Shown: positions 8,082 to 15,939 of the stretch, in pieces
Layout: each line of letters starts with the position of its first letter
Numbering within the stretch: the first letter of the stretch is position 1
Origin: Marivirga tractuosa DSM 4126
Lineage (GTDB): Bacteria; Bacteroidota; Bacteroidia; Cytophagales; Cyclobacteriaceae
Assembly: GCF_000183425.1 (NCBI RefSeq)
Contig: NC_014759.1
Location: 930,001-994,000 of the forward strand
Direction: 5' to 3'
Length of the DNA: 64,000 bases
Translations under genes and position numbers: made by a program
Notes under the pieces: generated by a model
Told to the model about the DNA's origin: nothing
Seen by the model: the letters and a program-made list of their open reading frames with translations, nothing else
The model's database searches: none

Positions 8082-9548
8082 ATGAGTGAATTGATCAAAG
8101 ATTTGGACATCATTGCTGAAGAAACCAAAACGGAAGAATCTTGCGCTGTTCAGGTTTCAAAAGAAGAAAATACTGGCAAAAGCCGAAAATTGTATATAGA
8201 AAGCTACGGCTGTCAAATGAATTTCTCTGATAGCGAAATCGTCACTTCCATCATGAAAGAAAATGGTTTTGATACCACCAATGATTTCAATAATGCCGAT
8301 GTCATTTTCCTAAACACCTGCTCTATTAGAGAAAAAGCAGAGCTGACTGTCCGAAAAAGATTGACAGACTTCAATAAAGTAAAAGCCCGCAAGCCTGAAA
8401 TGCAAATTGGTGTCTTAGGATGCATGGCCGAACGCTTGAAAACCAAACTTTTAGAAGAAGAGAAAATAGTTGACATTGTGGCTGGACCTGATTCCTACCG
8501 TGATTTACCGAATTTGGTAAAAACTGTAGACGATGGTGAAAAGGCAGTAAATACTTTCTTAAGCAGGGAAGAAACTTATGCTGATATCAGCCCAGTAAGG
8601 TTAAATTCCAATGGCGTAACGGCATTTATTTCCATCATGCGTGGATGTGATAATATGTGTTCTTTCTGTGTAGTGCCATTCACCAGAGGACGAGAAAGAA
8701 GCCGTGATCCTTTTTCAATCGTACAAGAAGCTCAGGATTTATTCGACAAGGGCTACAGAGAAGTAACGCTTCTAGGTCAAAATGTAGACTCTTATAAATG
8801 GTCTGAGGAAATTAATAATAAAGCTAGATTAGAGAAAATTGAGAAAAAGGAAGAAGTTGAAGTTATCAATTTCGCCAATTTAATTGAAATGGTAGCCAAT
8901 GTTTCACCTGATTTAAGAGTAAGATTCTCAACCTCTCACCCGAAAGATATTACAGATGAAGTATTGCATACTATGAAAAAGTATGAAAATATCTGTAAAT
9001 ACATTCACCTGCCAGCACAAAGCGGTAATTCACGTATTCTAAAAATGATGAACCGAACTTACGACAGAGATTGGTACATCAATAGAGTGGATGCTATCCG
9101 TAATATATTAGGAGAAGAATGCGGTATTTCATCCGATATGATAGCTGGTTTCTGTTCTGAAACTGAAGAAGAACATCAAGATACTTTGACCTTGATGGAT
9201 TATGTGAAATATGATTTCTCCTATATGTTCTTTTATTCTGAAAGACCTGGGACTTTAGCTGAAAAACGATATGAAGACGATATTCCGTTGGAAACGAAGA
9301 AGAAAAGGCTTCAGGAAATTATCAATAAGCAAAGAGAGTATTCTCTCGAAAGAAATCAATTGGATTTAAATAAAGTTCATAAGGTATTGGTCGAGGGTAC
9401 TTCCAAGAGATCTGAAGAGCAATTGCAAGGAAGAAACACAGCCAACAAGGTGGTGATATTCCCGAAAGAAAATTATAAAAAAGGCGATTATGTTGACGTA
9501 TTTGTAGAAGAGTGTACAGGTGCAACATTAATTGGTAAAGCGGTCTAA
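8082..9548 (+). CDS. miaB: tRNA-2-methylthio-N6-dimethylallyladenosine synthase MiaB
   Basis: 488 residues, slightly longer than average because of an N-terminal extension of about 35. The UPF0004 domain carries the three cluster cysteines Cys44, Cys80 and Cys114. The radical-SAM motif C-x3-C-x2-C is at 189-196, followed by the TRAM domain in the last 65 residues. The enzyme adds a methylthio group to i6A37 of tRNAs reading UNN codons, using two [4Fe-4S] clusters. It heads a same-strand run (miaB, sigma-54 activator, lptE, unknown, secG) that I recall as conserved across Bacteroidota. Confidence 0.95.
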   Translation: MSELIKDLDIIAEETKTEESCAVQVSKEENTGKSRKLYIESYGCQMNFSDSEIVTSIMKENGFDTTNDFNNADVIFLNTCSIREKAELTVRKRLTDFNKVKARKPEMQIGVLGCMAERLKTKLLEEEKIVDIVAGPDSYRDLPNLVKTVDDGEKAVNTFLSREETYADISPVRLNSNGVTAFISIMRGCDNMCSFCVVPFTRGRERSRDPFSIVQEAQDLFDKGYREVTLLGQNVDSYKWSEEINNKARLEKIEKKEEVEVINFANLIEMVANVSPDLRVRFSTSHPKDITDEVLHTMKKYENICKYIHLPAQSGNSRILKMMNRTYDRDWYINRVDAIRNILGEECGISSDMIAGFCSETEEEHQDTLTLMDYVKYDFSYMFFYSERPGTLAEKRYEDDIPLETKKKRLQEIINKQREYSLERNQLDLNKVHKVLVEGTSKRSEEQLQGRNTANKVVIFPKENYKKGDYVDVFVEECTGATLIGKAV

Positions 9549-9560
9549 ATATTTTTTGCT

Positions 9561-10829
9561 TTGGATATACAAACTATAAAAAATAGATTTGGCATAATCG
9601 GAAATTCCGATCATTTAAACTTTGCCATCAAAGTAGCCATGCAGGTTGCCCCTACCGACATGACCGTCCTTATAACGGGTGAAAGTGGTGTAGGTAAAGA
9701 ATCATTCTCTAAAATCATTCACCAACTTAGCGCCAGAAAACATGGCCAGTTTATAGCTGTAAACTGCGGTGCTATTCCAGAAGGCACTATTGACTCAGAA
9801 CTTTTCGGACATGAAAAAGGATCGTTTACCGGTGCCTACGATGCCAGAAAAGGCTATTTTGAAGTAACAGATGGAGGAACAATCTTTTTGGATGAAATAG
9901 GTGAAATGCCACTTCCTACACAGTCGCGATTGTTGAGGGTGTTGGAAAATGGAGAATTCATCAGAGTTGGTTCTTCTAAAGTGATGAAAACCGATGTTCG
10001 TGTAGTTGCTGCTACCAATGTTAACTTGATCCAGGCAGTGGAGAAAGGGAAATTCAGAGAGGATTTATACTACCGATTAAATACCGTCCCCATTTTTGTT
10101 CCACCTTTAAGGGATAGAGGGCAAGACATCGAATTGCTCTTTAGAAAATTTACATCGGATTTTGCTGAAAAACATCATGTCAACCCAATAAAGCTTACAG
10201 AAGGTGCTAAGCAAGCTTTAATGGCCTATCGTTACCCTGGAAACATTCGCCAGTTAAAAAATTTAGCTGAACAAATTTCTCTATTAGAAATGGAGCGTGA
10301 AGTTGACAAAGATATTCTACTAAAATATCTCCCTCAGGAAGGTAATATGATGCCTGCAATTTACAAAAGCCAGGATAACACTGGCGGTGGAGATAAAAGC
10401 AATTTTTCAGAAAGAGATATATTGTATAAAATTCTTTTTGACATGCGAAATGATGTGGAAGAGCTGAAAAAGTTAGTTCACAACGTGTTGAAGAATGAAA
10501 ACTACGGAGAAGAAATCATTAAGGATAATGAAGACTTGTTTGAAGTTAAGCAAAATGAATTCAAAGAAAATGCAGATGGAATTAGAACGCCCTATTTACT
10601 AGACAGCCGAAAAGAAGAGGAAGATGATGCTAATGAGAGCTTCAATATAGAGGATTACCAAGATGCCGATCATGAAATAGAGGAAGAATCTTTATCCTTG
10701 GAAAAGAAAGAAAAAGAAATGATTGAACGGGCTCTTTCCAAAAATCAGAATAAAAGAAAATATGCGGCACGGGATTTGGGTATTTCAGAGCGTACATTAT
10801 ATAGAAAAATCAAACAGTATGACCTTTAA
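9561..10829 (+). CDS. Sigma-54 interacting transcriptional activator without receiver domain
   Basis: 422 residues beginning directly with the AAA+ domain: Walker A GESGVGKE at 40-47, the sigma-54 contact loop GSFTGA at 87-92 (usual form GAFTGA), and Walker B ending DEIGE near 111. A variable acidic linker (about 270-380) follows, then a Fis-type helix-turn-helix at the C-terminus (about 385-420). No N-terminal sensor or receiver domain exists, as in PspF-like activators, so control is probably through a partner protein or the linker. The start is the TTG at 9561, 12 nt after miaB. The end overlaps the lptE start by 11 nt, implying translational coupling. Confidence 0.92.
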   Translation: MDIQTIKNRFGIIGNSDHLNFAIKVAMQVAPTDMTVLITGESGVGKESFSKIIHQLSARKHGQFIAVNCGAIPEGTIDSELFGHEKGSFTGAYDARKGYFEVTDGGTIFLDEIGEMPLPTQSRLLRVLENGEFIRVGSSKVMKTDVRVVAATNVNLIQAVEKGKFREDLYYRLNTVPIFVPPLRDRGQDIELLFRKFTSDFAEKHHVNPIKLTEGAKQALMAYRYPGNIRQLKNLAEQISLLEMEREVDKDILLKYLPQEGNMMPAIYKSQDNTGGGDKSNFSERDILYKILFDMRNDVEELKKLVHNVLKNENYGEEIIKDNEDLFEVKQNEFKENADGIRTPYLLDSRKEEEDDANESFNIEDYQDADHEIEEESLSLEKKEKEMIERALSKNQNKRKYAARDLGISERTLYRKIKQYDL

Positions 10830-11346
10830 AAGTATTTTAAGCTTTTTATTCTTAGCAATATTCACCAGTTCTTGTGGCGTTTACAGCTTTACGGGAGCTT
10901 CTATTTCTCCTGATATAAAAACCATGTCCATCCAATATTTTTACAATGATTCAGGAAATGGTCCACCCAATTTACAACAAACTTTCACGGAAGAAATTAG
11001 AGATTACTATCAACAAAATACTAGTTTGGAGTTAGTTGACAATAACGGTGATCTGCAGTTGGAAGGCTCCATTACTGGCTATAGAGTGCAACCTATTGCT
11101 GTTACAGCTTCTGGGAATCCAAATTTAGCAGATGCCGCTGGTGCGCAAAGATTGACCATAACGGTAAAGGTTAGTTATGTAAATACAAAGGATGAAGTTT
11201 TCAATTTTGACAATAAATCTTTTTCATTTTATGCAGATTTTGACGCTACATCCAATACCTTAACCGCAGTAGAAGACCAATTGATAGAAACCATTACAGA
11301 TCAGATTATTTTAGATATATTTAATGCATCAGTAGCAAATTGGTAA
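10819..11346 (+). CDS. lptE: LptE family lipoprotein (LPS assembly, outer membrane)
   Basis: 175 residues starting at the ATG inside the end of the activator gene. Longer readings upstream only follow the activator in another frame. The signal peptide ends at a lipobox (FTSSC, Cys19), after which comes the GVYSFTGASI segment characteristic of Bacteroidota LptE. LptE plugs the LptD barrel and helps place lipopolysaccharide in the outer leaflet. Context supports the call: in this phylum lptE commonly lies between the sigma-54 activator and secG. Confidence 0.88.
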   Translation: MTFKSILSFLFLAIFTSSCGVYSFTGASISPDIKTMSIQYFYNDSGNGPPNLQQTFTEEIRDYYQQNTSLELVDNNGDLQLEGSITGYRVQPIAVTASGNPNLADAAGAQRLTITVKVSYVNTKDEVFNFDNKSFSFYADFDATSNTLTAVEDQLIETITDQIILDIFNASVANW

Positions 11347-11381
11347 AATTTTGTAACTTTAATTCTTTAAATTAGAACCAA

Positions 11382-12524
11382 GTGGACAAACAAAGGCTTA
11401 CAACCCTTATTAATCAACCAGATAAACTAGAAGAGACAGACTTCAGAGATTTAAAAAATCTGAAGAACGACCACCCCTATTTTCAAGCTTTATCGACTTT
11501 AATTACGATTGGGTCTAAAAAATATAAGCCAGAAAGTGAAAAAAAGCATTTACAATCAGCTGCTATTTATGCTTTAGACAGAAAGCACCTTAAGGAAATA
11601 TTATCAAGGGATTATGATTCGAACACTACCGCTGAAGTGGTGGAAAAAAATCCTCAACAGACAAATGAAACTACAGTAGCCAAAAATAAAGTAGTTTCTG
11701 AACATCCCGAGACCTATAGAAAGCCAGAAAGAGAAACGAAACCTAAAAGGGATTCCAAAATAGAGAGCACCCCACTTGCAGACTCAACTCATTTGCCAGA
11801 CTCCTTTTTTGAAGATTTGTTTAAGGAAATGGAGGCCTTAAAAGCTGAAAAGGAAAATTATCAGAAAACTTTAGAAAAATTCGAGGCAAATAAATCGGAA
11901 GACGTAAAACCGAAAACCAGAGCTAAAACAGCAAGAAAAACAACTGCAAGAACTGCAAGTAGAAAAACCACTACTGCGAAACCATCCGCAGCTAAGAAAA
12001 CCGCCACAAAACCTAAAACCACAACTGCTAAAAAGACTAGCACAACAAAAAAAGCAAGCACGGCTAAAACTACAGCTAAAAAAACAGCTACTGCAAAGCC
12101 TAAAGAAAGCACTAAAAAAACTTCAAGTACTAAGGCTAAGAAAACAACAAAAACTGCAGAAAAGAAGCCAAGAAAAGATGAACATGATATAATTGAAGAA
12201 ATAACTTCAAGAAAAGAATTAAAAATCAGTGATGCTCACAAAAAGGAACAATTAAATATCATCAACAACTTTATTGAGAAAGAGCCTGTTCTTACAAAAA
12301 GAATAAACCCTGATAATCAGTCGAATAAGCAAGAAGCTGAAGATCTTTCGGCTAGCAGCACCAATCTTTCTGACGATGTAGTTTCTGAAACTTTGGCAAA
12401 ATTGATGATAAAACAAGGAAGAAAGCAAAAAGCCATTGATATTTACAAGAAATTAATTTGGAAATTTCCACAAAAAAAGACGTACTTTGTCGAAATTATA
12501 GATGAGTTAAAAAAAGAATCATAA
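11382..12524 (+). CDS. Protein with Lys/Thr/Ala-rich (histone H1-like) central segment and helical C-terminus
   Basis: 380 residues starting at GTG 11382. Residues 1-80 form a helical domain; 100-170 are charged. Residues about 176-266 are almost entirely Lys, Thr, Ala, Ser and Arg, resembling histone H1/HC2 tails. The last 50 residues contain a TPR-like helix pair (KAIDIYKKLIWKFPQKKTYF). No signal peptide. It lies between lptE and secG, 4 nt before secG, where Bacteroidota often have an uncharacterised TPR-like gene. Function unknown; the basic segment could bind nucleic acid or anionic surfaces (inference only). Confidence 0.8.
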   Translation: MDKQRLTTLINQPDKLEETDFRDLKNLKNDHPYFQALSTLITIGSKKYKPESEKKHLQSAAIYALDRKHLKEILSRDYDSNTTAEVVEKNPQQTNETTVAKNKVVSEHPETYRKPERETKPKRDSKIESTPLADSTHLPDSFFEDLFKEMEALKAEKENYQKTLEKFEANKSEDVKPKTRAKTARKTTARTASRKTTTAKPSAAKKTATKPKTTTAKKTSTTKKASTAKTTAKKTATAKPKESTKKTSSTKAKKTTKTAEKKPRKDEHDIIEEITSRKELKISDAHKKEQLNIINNFIEKEPVLTKRINPDNQSNKQEAEDLSASSTNLSDDVVSETLAKLMIKQGRKQKAIDIYKKLIWKFPQKKTYFVEIIDELKKES

Positions 12525-12528
12525 ATAC

Positions 12529-12963
12529 ATGTTAACATTATTAATTACTTTAATCATTTTAGTTGCCATTTTGTTGGTGTTGGTAGTATTAGCTCAAAAT
12601 TCTAAAGGCGGTGGTTTATCCAGCCAATTTGGAGGTTCTGGAGCTAGTCAGGTGGTGGGCGTAAAAAGAACAGGCGATATCTTGGAGAAAATCACTTGGG
12701 TATTGGCGATTAGTCTAGTGGTATTAAGCTTAGCTTCTTCTTTTGTAATCAAAACTACAACTGTTGATACAGGCTTTACTAGTCCTAACATTGAAAAAGC
12801 TCAAGACGAAACTTTACTTCCTGGAATGGAAAGTGGCGGTGAAGAAGGCTTATTGCCTCCAGCTGAGGAAGAAGGAAATACAGAAGGTGCAAGCCAAGAT
12901 GGTGGAAATCAGGAATTGATTGAAGGACTTCAAGACTCTGAAGAAGGCAATTCAGAAGAATAA
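12529..12963 (+). CDS. secG: Preprotein translocase subunit SecG
   Basis: 144 residues. Two membrane helices (about 2-22 and 53-73) flank the conserved cytoplasmic loop containing NSKGGGLSSQFGGSGASQVVG, diagnostic of SecG. A long tail (80-144) rich in Glu, Gly and Gln follows; such tails are common in Bacteroidota SecG but absent in E. coli. SecG is the accessory subunit of SecYEG. It ends the miaB-to-secG run at a strong terminator. Confidence 0.93.
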   Translation: MLTLLITLIILVAILLVLVVLAQNSKGGGLSSQFGGSGASQVVGVKRTGDILEKITWVLAISLVVLSLASSFVIKTTTVDTGFTSPNIEKAQDETLLPGMESGGEEGLLPPAEEEGNTEGASQDGGNQELIEGLQDSEEGNSEE

Positions 12964-12988
12964 ACTTTAAGTATAGAAATTATATTAG

Positions 12989-13017
12989 AAGGGAATCCGA
13001 AAGGCTTCCCTTTTTTT
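12989..13017 (+). terminator. Intrinsic terminator after secG
   Basis: Stem AAGGGAA/TTCCCTT extended by an inner CC/GG around a GAAA tetraloop, then seven T. Confidence 0.9.
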
Positions 13018-13150
13018 GTTTATAATTATTTGAATTCAAGTATTATTATGAATAAAATGATATAAAATTTAACTTTTCACTTAAATAAATTTTGAAAATA
13101 AAAATATACTACTAACTTTATAATAATAATTTAAACTAAACCTTAAAGTT

Positions 13151-14305
13151 ATGACCAAAATATTACCTATCCTTTTATTTATTTTAATAATATTTTCTTC
13201 ATGTGAAGAAGAACCTGATCCATGTAATACGCAATCTTCAAATTTTAGGACAGAGATTGCAACTACTGATACTCACTTAAATAACACATTGTACTTTAGT
13301 TCTCCAGAGCAAATGCAAACCACTATTGCTAATCTTAAAAACATGAATCGTGAAGAAAGACGGAAATGGGAGAAAAAAAATAATTTTACTTCCTATAAGA
13401 CAGTGCTAGAAGATATCTATTCAAAAATTGCAAAACTAGATGAAGACTCCTACGAAGATGAGATTGAATTTTATGATATCATAGAAAATAACAGTGATGT
13501 ACTTGAAATAAGAGATGAAGCAATCGTAGAAAAAATAGAGAATGAAACGTACCAGTTAATAAGCAATAGATTAGGTATATTTCAGAATTCAACTCTCATT
13601 AACAAAGTCGAACATAACTTGCACAACATATATTCAATTGAACATTATATAAAGAATTCCAATTTCAAAGAATTACTTCCAGTTAAATCTAATGAAATCA
13701 AACCAAATATTTCAAATAGAAATTCAAGACCAACTTTTTTAACGGACACGTATACAAATGATAATTCAGGTTGTAAGAGCGATAGACGATTAATTGCAAA
13801 AGTACAATATTTTTACCAAAACGCAAGCTGGGTTGTTCGTAAAACGTGTGCTAGTGGATACTCTTATGATGTTATTTATAACATTGATGCTCCACAGTTA
13901 TTGCACAGTGTTAAGGCGGAAAGAAAAAGGTTTTGTACATGGTCAACAGTTGATAGATTTTATGAAACAGACATTCAGATTATTGAACATGAATATACAG
14001 TTTATACTTTTAATAATAATGAGAATATGAAGTTCGGAGAAGCCTTATCTAGGGTACAGCAGCCAGACATAGGTTTAAATTATAGCACGGGTCCTTCAAC
14101 AATTGTTCTTACGGATGCATATGGGCCTACAGGTAATTATAACGATGTTGTATTATTAAGAGGCGAAATGAATTTAAGAGATGCAATTGTTAATGAACCT
14201 TCGGTAGGATCAAATTTTACACAAAACTATATTGGTTTTGAAAAAGTACAATTTAAAGCTTCTAGTACTGGAATAGGAAATAACTTTGTCGAAATATCAC
14301 TCTAA
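13151..14305 (+). CDS. Lipoprotein of unknown function
   Basis: 384 residues. The signal peptide ends in FSSC (Cys18) and is followed by acidic residues EEEPDP, as for surface-exposed or outer-membrane lipoproteins in Bacteroidota. Residues 40-190 are charged and helical. The C-terminal half is beta-rich with two short Cys-containing segments (near 209 and 232), perhaps a disulphide. No recognised domain. Only one base separates its stop from the start of the beta-barrel gene, so the two are almost certainly one transcript and may work together. Codon use looks more AT-rich than in the neighbours, suggesting accessory status. Confidence 0.75.
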   Translation: MTKILPILLFILIIFSSCEEEPDPCNTQSSNFRTEIATTDTHLNNTLYFSSPEQMQTTIANLKNMNREERRKWEKKNNFTSYKTVLEDIYSKIAKLDEDSYEDEIEFYDIIENNSDVLEIRDEAIVEKIENETYQLISNRLGIFQNSTLINKVEHNLHNIYSIEHYIKNSNFKELLPVKSNEIKPNISNRNSRPTFLTDTYTNDNSGCKSDRRLIAKVQYFYQNASWVVRKTCASGYSYDVIYNIDAPQLLHSVKAERKRFCTWSTVDRFYETDIQIIEHEYTVYTFNNNENMKFGEALSRVQQPDIGLNYSTGPSTIVLTDAYGPTGNYNDVVLLRGEMNLRDAIVNEPSVGSNFTQNYIGFEKVQFKASSTGIGNNFVEISL

Positions 14306-14306
14306 C

Positions 14307-15023
14307 ATGAAAATTATTGCAATAACAGTACTTCTAGCGGTAGGCTTCAACTACCAATATTTATTTTCTCAAAACCAAAGTGAAAATAAAGACAACTACT
14401 CTAATTTTCAAAATTACATTGATTTTAATATGAAATTAGTTGATTTTGAAAATAGTCTTTATGTCAGTGATTTTAAAACCACTGAGTTTCAAATAGAAAA
14501 TGGTTTTCATTATCATATAAATAAACTCATTGATGTTTCTTTTGGTATCAATGGAGGCGTTATTTTAGGAATTCCATACGAAAATCGATTGCAAGCTTAC
14601 TTTAATAGTGGTAATGTTTCGGGTTTAGACACCTTTCTTAAATATTACGATGAAATCGATTACCTAGATCAAACCTTGGCTAAAACCAGATTTTATATTG
14701 GGCTGCACCCTCAAATTGGCTTTAATATTGCTGATAAATGGAAGCTTAAACTTGGAACTGAAATACGATATTTCTTTAAACCTTTTTTTGAAGAGAGGTC
14801 ATATTTTGGAAACACCTATAGAGAGGATGGAGTAGATTACATCTTATTGGGAAATGTAGGACTAAATTATATTTTAAATGAGAATATTTCGATAGGTATT
14901 AATTATGATAGAGGAATTTCATACTTACGCAGAATACTAATAATAGATTCGGATGGGAATGAACCCTATACAAGTTCTGTTACCTACCATAGTTTAGGAT
15001 TAAACATTTCATATTCATTTTAA
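14307..15023 (+). CDS. Predicted outer-membrane beta-barrel protein, unknown
   Basis: 238 residues from the ATG at 14307; an earlier in-frame start overlaps the lipoprotein gene and would destroy the signal peptide. Signal peptide about 1-22. After a short linker come alternating amphipathic strands with aromatic girdle residues, ending in a strand with terminal Phe (LGLNISYSF), as in the outer-membrane beta-barrel / porin-like families of Bacteroidota. The length suits an 8- to 10-stranded barrel. It follows the lipoprotein gene by one base, and a terminator follows it. Confidence 0.75.
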   Translation: MKIIAITVLLAVGFNYQYLFSQNQSENKDNYSNFQNYIDFNMKLVDFENSLYVSDFKTTEFQIENGFHYHINKLIDVSFGINGGVILGIPYENRLQAYFNSGNVSGLDTFLKYYDEIDYLDQTLAKTRFYIGLHPQIGFNIADKWKLKLGTEIRYFFKPFFEERSYFGNTYREDGVDYILLGNVGLNYILNENISIGINYDRGISYLRRILIIDSDGNEPYTSSVTYHSLGLNISYSF

Positions 15024-15043
15024 TCTGTTATGTAAAAGCAAAA

Positions 15044-15073
15044 AAAGGAAATCCAACTAATTTCCTTTTTTTT
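15044..15073 (+). terminator. Intrinsic terminator after the beta-barrel gene
   Basis: Arms AAAGGAAAT and ATTTCCTTT with a 7-nt loop, then a run of T. Confidence 0.85.
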
Positions 15074-15210
15074 GCATCCTTTTTGATATGAATCTATGAT
15101 TACATCAGTAATTCATTTTCACCATATATTTTAATCTGTCATCTTTTAGCAATCATAAAGTCACCTAAATACTTCACTTTTTCACCTCAAAATCTAAACA
15201 CTTCATCACT

Positions 15211-15711
15211 TTACCCCCTTTTCCCCAATTCAATCACCTCCAACTTCTCTACTTTACCATTATTAATCTCAAATCGCATCATCGTCCTGATTTTATGAAA
15301 GCCTTGATTACCTGCAGCACCCGGATTTAGATAGAGTAAATTATGAGGCTTTTTATCGGGCATAGCTCTTAAAATATGAGAATGTCCGCAAATAAAAACA
15401 TCAGGCTTTTCGGATTCAATTAATTTCCTGACTCTAGGATTGTAAGAAGGCGGCTTCCCTCCTATGTGAGTCATGAATATTTTCACTCTTTCTCTCTCAA
15501 TAAATAAATCTTCTGGATAAGTCCTTTGAAATTCAGGAGTATCAATATTTCCATAAACTACCAAAGTCGGTGCAATCTGATTTAGCTTCTCCAGTATCTG
15601 ACCTGCTTCCCCCACATCACCTGCATGCCATATTTCATCGCAGTCTTTGAAATAGTTTGGGATTGTGTCATCCCAATAGCTGTGTGTATCAGATATTAAG
15701 CCTATTTTCAT
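15211..15711 (-). CDS. YfcE/MJ0936-type metallophosphoesterase
   Basis: 166 residues, the usual length of the small calcineurin-like phosphodiesterases. Metal-binding motifs in order: GLISDTHS (Asp7, His9), HAGDVG near 30-36, YGNIDT near 54-59, a single His in MTHIGG near 81, and GHSH near 109-112. In the last two motifs the usual order and spacing are kept. These enzymes hydrolyse phosphodiesters or phosphomonoesters in the cytoplasm; the natural substrate is not defined. It has no clear operon partner. Confidence 0.88.
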   Translation of the reverse strand: MKIGLISDTHSYWDDTIPNYFKDCDEIWHAGDVGEAGQILEKLNQIAPTLVVYGNIDTPEFQRTYPEDLFIERERVKIFMTHIGGKPPSYNPRVRKLIESEKPDVFICGHSHILRAMPDKKPHNLLYLNPGAAGNQGFHKIRTMMRFEINNGKVEKLEVIELGKRG

Positions 15712-15880
15712 TTTTGGAGGTTGTATTGTGGTAGATTAAGAAGCGAACGGATATTTTAATCAGAGATTAAAATGGATAGAACCCTTTCTTCAAAGGGATG
15801 ACGCACGGAATTTAATGAGTAGGTTAAGATATTTATTACCATTCAAACTACAATCAGTGCGTCACCCCAGCGTAACCAGT

Positions 15881-15898
15881 CCCGCACTGAAAGTCGGG
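15881..15898. repeat. Small palindrome CCCG(c)ACT-gaa-AGTCGGG
   Basis: Seven-base-pair stem with a one-base bulge and a 3-nt loop. The same core (CCCG..CTT / AAGTCGGG) recurs inside the degenerate tRNA-Lys copy near 53204-53222. Confidence 0.5.
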
Positions 15899-15915
15899 AG
15901 GCAGGGGCCTTACCT

Positions 15916-15934
15916 ATTGAAACTAAGTTTCAAT
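15916..15934. repeat. Perfect 9-bp palindrome
   Basis: ATTGAAACT and AGTTTCAAT separated by one base, just downstream of the phosphohexose mutase stop codon. No T tract follows on the minus strand, so it is not an obvious terminator. Confidence 0.55.
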
Positions 15935-15939
15935 AACTC

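Larger units (their letters stand above)
15712..15939. other. 228-nt spacer with GC-richer palindromic relics
   Basis: No reading frame of note. Two short perfect or near-perfect palindromes stand out (listed separately), in a stretch of higher GC than the flanking genes. Fragments such as 'gggatgacgcacgg' (15798-15811) and 'cagtgcgtcacccc' (15855-15868) look like two inverted remnants of one intergenic repeat sharing TGCGTCA/TGACGCA. Confidence 0.5.

Noticed and set aside
11905..12180. CRISPR-like or microsatellite repeat in the Lys/Thr-rich gene
   Set aside because: Repetition is at the amino-acid level with irregular codons; no fixed repeat and spacer lengths.
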